A stretch of DNA of 27,788 nt from JAXMEQ01 sp046348225 (GTDB taxonomy: Bacteria > Pseudomonadota > Gammaproteobacteria > Burkholderiales > Burkholderiaceae_C). Location of the stretch: assembly GCA_046348225.1 (NCBI GenBank), contig JAXMEQ010000016.1, positions 1 to 27,788 on the forward strand. Direction: 5' to 3'. Under the pieces are notes generated by a model that ran no database searches, was not told the DNA's origin, and was given only the letters and a program-made list of their open reading frames with translations. This document shows, in pieces, positions 22,445-27,788 of the stretch (position 1 is its first letter; each line of letters opens with the position of its first letter). A program made the position numbers and the translations under genes.

Positions 22445-23488
22445 TCAGCGGTGCACTTCCGCCTCGCCATGGCGCGCCAGCAGCTCCATGAGCTTGCGCC
22501 GGATCAGGATGCCGGGGCGGTCGGAGTCCATCGAGTACTCCACGCCGCGGCGGCGCAGGTCCACCACGGCGTCCGGGTCGGTGGACTCCAGGATGTCCTT
22601 GTCTTCGCGGGTGATCTCGTCGTCAAAGTCGATCAGCATCTGCGCCGGGCAGTCTTCTTCCGTGTCGTTGCGGAACAGCCACTGGCATAGCTGCATGCGC
22701 CCGTCGTCAATCGGGGTGAAGCAGTTGATGATGACGTGGCGCACCCCGCTGGGGTATTCAATGTCCAGCCGGCGCGAGAACGGCAGGAAGTAGGCGTTGC
22801 GCATGTGCCGCGTGGTCACGGCGTCCTGCACGCCGCTGATGCGGTGGAACTTTTCAGGGTTGGCGGCGGCGATCACCGTTTCGGCATAGAAGCCTGTGTC
22901 GTTCTCGATCAGTTCGTACTTGCTGGGCTGCGGCGCATCCGGCACGCCAAACGTGGCGCGGTGCACAAAGCTGAAGTGCGAGTTGTCAAACGAGTTCTCC
23001 AGCGCGCGCATCGGGCTGGTGGCCCAGGTTTCATAGAACTGGAAGATGGTGCGCCAGGCCGGGTTGCTGAACTCCGGAATGTCCGGAATGTCGGCGATGG
23101 GCTCGTCCAGGGCCACCCAGGCATAGCCGTAGCGCGCCGTGCAGTGGTAGGCCTGGGTCTTGTAGTCCGGCGGCACCGCACGGCTTTCTTCGTACTGCGG
23201 AATGCGGATGACCTTGCCGCCACGGTCGTACGTCCAGCCGTGGTAGCCGCACTGGATGTGGCCACGCTCGCAGGCCTGGCCCTGGGCGTCCACGCACCAG
23301 CCCCTGGACAGCTTTGCGGTGCGGTGGCAGCAGCGGTCGCGCAGCGCAGCGGGCTCGCCCTGCGCGTCCAGGAACAGCACGATGGCTTCACCCAGCAGGG
23401 TGAACGGTTGGGGGCCGGACGCCAGTGCACTGAGCGGCATGACGGCGTGCCAGAACTTGCGGAAAACGGGTTGTTGGGTAACCAGCAT
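22445..23488 (-). CDS. Rieske non-heme iron oxygenase, alpha subunit
   Basis: A 347-aa oxygenase. The Rieske [2Fe-2S] site is C53-C54-H55 with C80-G-Y-H83 (IQCGYHGW). The catalytic iron motif is ENSFDNSHFSFVH, giving Asp168, His171 and His176, with a C-terminal acidic region (DDEITREDKDILE) supplying the third ligand in this family. AGGAG stands 9 bases before the ATG. It is transcribed leftward from a sigma-54 promoter, back to back with the second binding protein-deaminase pair. No ferredoxin or reductase partner is in the window. Single-component-like Rieske enzymes act in ring hydroxylation or N/O-demethylation. The Klebsiella purine enzyme HpxD is a Rieske protein, so a purine-like substrate is conceivable, but this is inference from neighbours. 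Confidence 0.88.
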   Translation of the reverse strand: MLVTQQPVFRKFWHAVMPLSALASGPQPFTLLGEAIVLFLDAQGEPAALRDRCCHRTAKLSRGWCVDAQGQACERGHIQCGYHGWTYDRGGKVIRIPQYEESRAVPPDYKTQAYHCTARYGYAWVALDEPIADIPDIPEFSNPAWRTIFQFYETWATSPMRALENSFDNSHFSFVHRATFGVPDAPQPSKYELIENDTGFYAETVIAAANPEKFHRISGVQDAVTTRHMRNAYFLPFSRRLDIEYPSGVRHVIINCFTPIDDGRMQLCQWLFRNDTEEDCPAQMLIDFDDEITREDKDILESTDPDAVVDLRRRGVEYSMDSDRPGILIRRKLMELLARHGEAEVHR

Positions 23489-23593
23489 GGTGAAGCGCTC
23501 CTAAATGGACATGTTGCCAAGAGCAATTTCCGGCCAGGTATCGCAGGGGCCTGCGGTGCCCGGGTGAACGCTTCTACTCTTGGACTGCATGCT

Positions 23594-23609
23594 AGCAAGA
23601 CATGCGCCA
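23594..23609 (-). promoter_or_regulatory. Sigma-54 promoter of the Rieske gene
   Basis: On the minus strand TGGCGCATGTCTTGCT carries the -24 GG and -12 GC at the exact spacing. Only one base differs from TGGCAC-N5-TTGCT. Predicted start near 23583 leaves a leader of about 95 bases. Confidence 0.75.
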
Positions 23610-23617
23610 AAGCACGC

Positions 23618-23633
23618 TGGCACGCAAGCTGCA
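23618..23633 (+). promoter_or_regulatory. Sigma-54 promoter of the second binding protein-deaminase operon
   Basis: TGGCACGCAAGCTGCA has -24 GGCAC and -12 GC at the correct spacing, with one departure (C for T) in the TTGCA part. Predicted start near 23644. It lies 8 bp from the opposing promoter, so only one polymerase could occupy the pair comfortably at a time. Confidence 0.72.
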
Positions 23634-23775
23634 TTGATGCAGGTCAAAGAGTAGAAGCGTTCAGCGTTTGCGCACCAGCCCGATGCGTGCCGCCCGGAAA
23701 TTGCTCTTGAATGCCCCGGCATGGCGCATGCGTGCGTTGCCGGGTTTTCAAGCGCCCTGCCACCGGAGCCCGTCC

Positions 23776-24795
23776 ATGAAACGCCGCTTATTCCTTGCCA
23801 CCTCGTCCGCCCTGGCCGCCCCGGCGGTCTGGAGCCAGGCCCCCGCCCGCCTCACGCCACTGAAGTTCACGCTGGACTTCCGCATCACCGGCCAGACATC
23901 GCCCTTCTTTCTGGCGCAGGCCAAGGGCTACTACCGGGATGAAGGCCTCGACGTGACGATCGACACCGGCGCCGGCTCCGTGGCCTCCATCACCCGCATT
24001 GCCAGCGGTGTGTACCAGCTCGGGCTGGGCGACATCAGCTCGCTGGTGGAATTCAATGCGCAGAACCCCGGCACACCCCTGGTGCAGGCGGTGTACCAGT
24101 ACTACAACCGCGCGCCGTTCGCCATCATTGGCCGCAAGGACCGCGGCATCACTGGCGACTTCAAGAGCCTGGAGGGCAAGAAGATCGGCGCTGCGGCCGT
24201 GGAGTCCACCCGCTGGGCCTGGCCGATGGTGGCCAAAAAGCTGCGCGCGCGGCCCGACATGTTCAACTGGGTCACCACCGACTTCAGCGCCCGCGACAAC
24301 GTGGTGGTGCGCGGCGATGTGGACGGCGCCACCTACTTCCACGACTCGGCCGTGTCCCTGTTCGCACGCATGAAGCTCGACGAGCTCTCGGTGCTGAAGT
24401 ATTCCGACGCGGGCGTCAACCTGTACGGCAACGCCATCCTGGCCAGCAGCGCGCTGATTGCGCAGAACCCCAAGGTGGTGGCCGCCTTCCTGCGGGCCAG
24501 CAACCGCGCGATTGTGGAAACCTTTGCCAACCCGGCGGCGGCCATTGCCGCCACGCGCCAGCGCGAGCCCATCCTCAATGAAACGGTGGAGCTGGAACGC
24601 TGGCGCATCACCTCGCAGTACGTTGGCGCGCCCGACACGCAGAGCCACGGCCTCGGCGACATCCGCAAGCTGTGGCTGGAGCAGCAGGTGGACGACGTGG
24701 CCGAGGTCTATGGCCTCAAGTCCAAACCGTCGGCCGACGGCCTGTTCAACCTGTCGATGCTGCCGCCTCGAGGCGAGCGCATGCGCAAGGCATGA
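23776..24795 (+). CDS. Second ABC substrate-binding protein, NMT1/THI5-like
   Basis: A 339-aa periplasmic binding protein with an N-terminal signal peptide (MKRRLFLATSSALAAPAVWS). The mature start LKFTLDFRITGQTSPFFLAQAKGYY, with LDVTIDTGAGS and VASITRIASGVYQLGLGDISSLVEF, aligns by eye with the first binding protein (LDVTIDAGNGSGGTVTRVASGTYDMGFADLAALMEF), so the two are paralogues. The ATG at 23776 has a CGGAG ribosome site 9 bases upstream; in-frame starts further up fall before the signal peptide. It is coupled by ATGA to a deaminase, the same pairing as in the first operon, but without its own ATPase and permease. It probably feeds the first transporter with a related ligand. Confidence 0.88.
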   Translation: MKRRLFLATSSALAAPAVWSQAPARLTPLKFTLDFRITGQTSPFFLAQAKGYYRDEGLDVTIDTGAGSVASITRIASGVYQLGLGDISSLVEFNAQNPGTPLVQAVYQYYNRAPFAIIGRKDRGITGDFKSLEGKKIGAAAVESTRWAWPMVAKKLRARPDMFNWVTTDFSARDNVVVRGDVDGATYFHDSAVSLFARMKLDELSVLKYSDAGVNLYGNAILASSALIAQNPKVVAAFLRASNRAIVETFANPAAAIAATRQREPILNETVELERWRITSQYVGAPDTQSHGLGDIRKLWLEQQVDDVAEVYGLKSKPSADGLFNLSMLPPRGERMRKA

Positions 24796-25280
24796 ACGAG
24801 GCTGCACTGGGCGAGGCCGACGGCACCTACCTGCGCCGGGCGATTGAATGGTCGCGCACCGCGCGCCAGCGCGGCAACCGGCCGTTTGGGGCAGTGGTGG
24901 TGTCGGCCGAGGGCACCGTGCTGGCCGAGGCGTACTGCAACACCAGCGAGACCGGCGACTGCACCGGCCACGCCGAGACCAACGCGGTGCGCGACGTTTC
25001 GCCGCGCGTGCCGCGCGAGGTGCTGGCCGGCGCCACGCTCTATTCGTCAGGCGAGCCCTGCGTGATGTGCGCAGGGGCCATCTTCTGGTCGGGCATCCAG
25101 CGCGTGGTGTTCGGCATTGACGCGGTCAGCCTGCGCGTGTTCCGTGGCCAGGTGGCCACCCAGCGCGACGCCGAACTCTCGTGCCGCGACGTGTTCGCCG
25201 CCTCGCCCCACGCGATTGAATGCATTGGCCCAGCGCTACTGGCAGAAGCCAGCGCACCGCACCAGGGCTTCTGGAAGTAA
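24792..25280 (+). CDS. Zinc-dependent nucleoside/nucleobase deaminase, second copy
   Basis: A 162-aa CDA-fold deaminase with His60-Ala-Glu62 (GHAETNAVR) and EPCVMCAGAIFW (Cys90, Cys93), plus GNRPFGAVVV near the N-terminus. The EPCxMCxGAIxW form is the one found in guanine deaminases of the GuaD type, so a purine-like or triazine-like amino compound is a reasonable guess. It overlaps the stop of the second binding-protein gene by ATGA and ends 33 bp before ureD. Ammonia release from an imported ring would suit the sigma-54 (nitrogen-type) promoter of this operon. The real substrate cannot be read from the sequence. Confidence 0.87.
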   Translation: MNEAALGEADGTYLRRAIEWSRTARQRGNRPFGAVVVSAEGTVLAEAYCNTSETGDCTGHAETNAVRDVSPRVPREVLAGATLYSSGEPCVMCAGAIFWSGIQRVVFGIDAVSLRVFRGQVATQRDAELSCRDVFAASPHAIECIGPALLAEASAPHQGFWK

Positions 25281-25313
25281 AGCCCCTTCGGCGCGCCGCT
25301 TAAACTTGGCCGC

Positions 25314-26144
25314 ATGCCCTGGCACGCCCGACTCTCGCTGGACTACACGCTGGAAGCCGGCCGCACGGCGGCCCGCTTCCAGCACGACGGGCCGCTGCGC
25401 ATCCTGCAAAGCCTGTACCCTGAAGGCGACGCCATCTGCCACAACGTGCTGGTGCACCCGCCCAGCGGCCTGGTGGGCGGCGACACGCTGGACGTGCAGG
25501 TGGCGGTGCAGGCCGGCGCGCATGGGCTGGTCACCACGCCCGGCGCCACCCGCTTCTACCGCTCCGACGGCGAGCTGGCCCTGCAGCGCAGCCGGCTGCG
25601 CGTGCACGACGGCGCGCGGCTGGAATGGCTGCCGCTGGAGACGCTGTGCTACAGCGGCTGCATTGCGCAAAACCACCTGACGCTGGACCTGGCGCCCGGC
25701 GCCGAATGCATGGGCTGGGACGTGACCGCGCTGGGCCTGCCCCATGCAGATCTGCCGTTTGAACGCGGCAGCTTTGTGCAGCACCTCGAACTGCCCGGCG
25801 TGTGGCTGGAGCGCGGGCGCATTGACGCCGCCGATGCGCGGCTGATGAACGGGCCGCTGGGCCTGGCCGGCCAGCGCTGCATGGCCACGCTTTTTTTTGT
25901 GAGCGGCGGCGACATTCCCCGCGCCCGGCGCGACGCGGCGCTGGATGCGGCGCGCGCGCTGATCGAAGCCCATGCCCTGCGGCCCACGGCCGGCGCCACC
26001 GCGCCGCACCCGCGCGTGCTGGTGGTGCGGGTGCTGGCGCCGGTGGTGGAACCCGCCATGCAGCTGCTCAAGGCGCTGCGCGGCCAGTGGCGCGACACCC
26101 TGTGGGGCCTGTCGCCCCACCCGCCGCGCATCTGGAGCGCCTGA
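25314..26144 (+). CDS. ureD: Urease accessory protein UreD
   Basis: A 276-aa protein of the UreD/UreH family, a scaffold needed with UreF and UreG to load nickel into urease. Clear family segments are GPLRILQSLYPEGD, HNVLVHPPSGLVGGDTLDV, TTPGATRFYRSDGE and the LPLETLCYSGCIAQN stretch (residues about 100-120). It follows the deaminase gene after 33 bp in the same direction, so it may be the last gene of that operon. No ureA, B, C, E, F or G is present; the next gene is alaC, converging with a 3-bp gap. So ureD is detached here from the rest of the urease genes, or they lie elsewhere. Urea is a likely product of allantoate or heterocycle breakdown. Confidence 0.92.
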   Translation: MPWHARLSLDYTLEAGRTAARFQHDGPLRILQSLYPEGDAICHNVLVHPPSGLVGGDTLDVQVAVQAGAHGLVTTPGATRFYRSDGELALQRSRLRVHDGARLEWLPLETLCYSGCIAQNHLTLDLAPGAECMGWDVTALGLPHADLPFERGSFVQHLELPGVWLERGRIDAADARLMNGPLGLAGQRCMATLFFVSGGDIPRARRDAALDAARALIEAHALRPTAGATAPHPRVLVVRVLAPVVEPAMQLLKALRGQWRDTLWGLSPHPPRIWSA

Positions 26145-26147
26145 GCC

Positions 26148-27368
26148 TCAGGCTGCGATGGGCTTGACCAGCCCATCGGCCTTGAACATGGCCTTGATGC
26201 CGCGCACCGCCTGGCGGATGCGGGCCTCGTTTTCAATCAGGGCAAAACGCACATGGCCGTCGCCATGGTCGCCAAAGCCGATGCCGGGCGAGACACAGAC
26301 TTTCGCCTTCTCCAGCAGCTGCTTCGCAAACTCCAGCGAGCCGAGCTGGCGGTAGGGCTCGGGAATGCGGGCCCAGATGTACATGCTGGCCTTGGGGCAG
26401 TCCACCACCCAGCCAGCCTCCATGAGGCCCTTGTAGAGCACGTCGCGGCGGCTCTGGTACTGGGCGGCAATGGCCTTCACACAGGCCTGGTCGCCCTCCA
26501 GCGCGGCAATCGCGGCCACCTGCAGCGGAGTGAAGGTGCCGTAGTCGTGGTAGCTCTTGATGCGCGCCAGCGCCGCCACCAGGTCGGCGTTGCCGACCAT
26601 GAAGCCCACCCGCCAGCCGGCCATGTTGTAGCTCTTGCTCAGGGTGAAGAACTCCACCGCCACGTCCTTGGCGCCCGGCACCTGCATGATGGACGGTGCC
26701 TTCCAGCCGTCGAACACGATGTCGGCATAGGCCAGGTCATGCACCACCAGGATGTCGTGCTTGCGGGCCAGCGCGACCACGCGCTCGAAGAAGTCCAGCT
26801 CCACGCACTGGGCCGTGGGGTTGGACGGAAAGCCGAACACCATCATCTTGGGTTTGGGGTAGCTGCCGCGGATGGTTTTTTCCAGCTCGGCAAAAAAGTC
26901 CACGTCGGGTGCCACGGGGATGGAGCGGATGTCGGCGCCGGCGATCACCGCGCCGTAGATGTGGATGGGGTAGCTCGGGTCGGGCACCAGCACGGTGTCG
27001 CCGCGGTCCAGCGTGGCCAGCATCAGGTGGGCCAGGCCCTCCTTCGAGCCGATGGTGACGATGGCCTCGCTGTCGGGGTCGATGTCCACCGCATAGCGCG
27101 CCTGGTACCAGTGGCTGATGGCGCGGCGCAGGCGCGGGATGCCCTTGCTGGCGCTGTAGCCGTGGGTGTCGGGGCGCTGGGCGACCTCGGTCAGCTTGGC
27201 CACGATGTGCGGTGGCGTGGCCCCGTCCGGGTTGCCCATGCTCATGTCGATGATGTCCTCGCCACGGCGGCGGGCCGCGAGCTTGAGCTCGGCCGTGATG
27301 TTGAAGACGTAGGGGGGAAGGCGGTCAATGCGCGCAAAGCGGCGCTTGCCCTGGGTGGCAGCGGTCAT
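26148..27368 (-). CDS. alaC: Alanine (glutamate-pyruvate) aminotransferase AlaC
   Basis: A 406-aa class I PLP aminotransferase. The N-terminus (FARIDRLPPYVFNITAELK), SMGNPDGATPPHIV, VTIGSKEGLAHLMLATL, FPSNPTAQCVEL and the lysine site TLSKSYNMAGWRVG (PLP-binding Lys245) agree almost residue for residue with what I recall of E. coli AlaC. The C-terminal KVCVSPGIGFGDHGDGHVRFALIEN carries the carboxylate-binding Arg. It makes alanine from pyruvate and glutamate in the cytoplasm. It converges with ureD (stops 3 bp apart) and starts 73 bp after a histidine kinase gene that reads the same way. In many beta-proteobacteria the gene precedes hom (homoserine dehydrogenase); here it does not. Confidence 0.94.
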   Translation of the reverse strand: MTAATQGKRRFARIDRLPPYVFNITAELKLAARRRGEDIIDMSMGNPDGATPPHIVAKLTEVAQRPDTHGYSASKGIPRLRRAISHWYQARYAVDIDPDSEAIVTIGSKEGLAHLMLATLDRGDTVLVPDPSYPIHIYGAVIAGADIRSIPVAPDVDFFAELEKTIRGSYPKPKMMVFGFPSNPTAQCVELDFFERVVALARKHDILVVHDLAYADIVFDGWKAPSIMQVPGAKDVAVEFFTLSKSYNMAGWRVGFMVGNADLVAALARIKSYHDYGTFTPLQVAAIAALEGDQACVKAIAAQYQSRRDVLYKGLMEAGWVVDCPKASMYIWARIPEPYRQLGSLEFAKQLLEKAKVCVSPGIGFGDHGDGHVRFALIENEARIRQAVRGIKAMFKADGLVKPIAA

Positions 27369-27441
27369 GTTGAACTCTCACGTCAGCGCCCGGAACCGTC
27401 CGAGCGACGTGGCCCGCCAGGAGGGCAGGCCCGGGCAGATG

Positions 27442-27788
27442 TTAATCGATGCCGGCGCGCGGCAACACCACGCGGGCACACAGGCCGCGGCCGTCGGGCC
27501 CGGGTTCGAAGCGGATCCGCGCGCCCAGCAGGCTGGCGTACCGGCCCACGATCGCCAGCCCCAGCCCCGCACCTTCGCGCAGCACCTGCCCGGGCTCGCC
27601 CTGGGTCCAGCGTTGCATCAGCGGGTCCGCCATGCCCTCGGGCAGACCGGCGCCGTTGTCGATAACCGACAGCGTCACCTCGCCTGGCGCGGCGTCGATC
27701 GCCAGCGTCACGCTGGGCGGCGTGCCGTCGGTCGGGCGCCCGTGGCGCAGCGCGTTGTCGATCAGGTTGTTGATCAGGCCCTCCAGCA
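27442..27788 (-). CDS. Sensor histidine kinase, C-terminal ATPase domain (partial)
   Basis: The gene enters from the right edge, and only its last 115 residues are visible, ending in a TAA at 27442. The visible part is a HATPase_c domain with the N box NNLIDNALRHG, the G1 box DNGAGLP and the G2 box GAGLGLAIVGRYA, followed by a short tail. This places it with OmpR-type two-component sensor kinases (QseC/TctE-like). The start, sensing domain and dimerisation His are outside the window, so the signal is unknown. It lies 73 bp upstream of alaC on the same strand, which need not mean co-transcription. Confidence 0.9.
   Translation of the reverse strand, partial: LEGLINNLIDNALRHGRPTDGTPPSVTLAIDAAPGEVTLSVIDNGAGLPEGMADPLMQRWTQGEPGQVLREGAGLGLAIVGRYASLLGARIRFEPGPDGRGLCARVVLPRAGID

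Larger units (their letters stand above)
23565..23663. repeat. Inner inverted repeat (17-bp arms) of the divergent control region
   Basis: TGAACGCTTCTACTCTT at 23565-23581 is perfectly inverted at 23647-23663. The centre is 23614. Each arm lies about 72 bp upstream of the opposite-facing predicted start. The sequence differs from the outer arms, so a second protein or a second kind of site is implied. Confidence 0.9.
23518..23709. repeat. Outer inverted repeat (16-bp arms) framing the divergent control region
   Basis: CAAGAGCAATTTCCGG at 23518-23533 is perfectly inverted as CCGGAAATTGCTCTTG at 23694-23709. The centre is at 23613.5, shared with the inner repeat and with the pair of sigma-54 promoters. 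Each arm would sit about 118 bp upstream of the more distant start site, a normal place for a sigma-54 enhancer site. Confidence 0.9.

Noticed and set aside
23518..23709. The nested inverted repeats as ends of a small mobile element
   Set aside because: There are no flanking target duplications that I can see, and the arms sit symmetrically around two sigma-54 promoters, which regulation explains better.

Overview
The window is high-GC, densely packed bacterial DNA. It most likely comes from a beta-proteobacterium of the Comamonadaceae type (Acidovorax/Polaromonas/Variovorax relatives). I infer this from the codon use, from the PuuD/UraH/PuuE/UraD purine cluster, from an AlaC-type aminotransferase and from short dispersed GCTA...TAGC repeats; I had no database to confirm it.

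Left part (1-8824): a purine (urate) catabolic locus arranged around a divergent control region at about 4118-4186. Leftward run uraH, xdhC and puuD, followed after 113 bp by a periplasmic binding protein and a tyrosine-phosphatase-like gene cut by the window edge. Rightward run a GntR/FCD regulator, puuE, a fused uraD-allantoate amidohydrolase and an M20 metallohydrolase. Together these would take urate to 5-hydroxyisourate (PuuD), OHCU (UraH), allantoin (UraD domain), allantoate (PuuE) and then ureidoglycine/ureidoglycolate plus ammonia (amidohydrolase domain). XdhC would help mature xanthine dehydrogenase, whose own subunits are not in the window. A perfect 14-bp palindrome in the control region is the probable GntR operator.

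Middle part (8821-18938): a nuclease-helicase and a ChaA-type cation/proton antiporter, then an AT-richer accessory island read leftward. The island holds a 1663-aa Sec-exported Rhs polymorphic toxin with a C-terminal H...C domain, and an overlapping membrane-anchored candidate immunity gene. Beyond these lies a displaced Rhs tail carrying an L,D-transpeptidase-like (DUF2778/Tlde1-type) toxin, followed by a periplasmic candidate immunity gene. A roughly 198-bp direct repeat links the intact and displaced tails, so one recombination would swap the toxin and delete the first toxin/immunity pair.

Right part (18939-26144): a probable nitrogen-controlled island. An NMT1-type ABC transporter operon (binding protein, ATPase, permease) ends in a zinc deaminase gene and has a sigma-54 promoter with an NtrC-like box. 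A second binding protein-deaminase pair is divergent from a Rieske oxygenase gene. The 287 bp between them hold two back-to-back sigma-54 promoters inside two nested perfect inverted repeats, the most striking regulatory structure in the window. A urease accessory gene (ureD) follows without other urease genes. I infer a scavenging system for an N-heterocycle, perhaps a purine or pyrimidine; the substrate is unknown.

Right edge: alaC (glutamate-pyruvate aminotransferase type), read leftward, and the ATPase end of a sensor histidine kinase cut by the window edge. I saw no rRNA, tRNA, CRISPR array or transposase gene.
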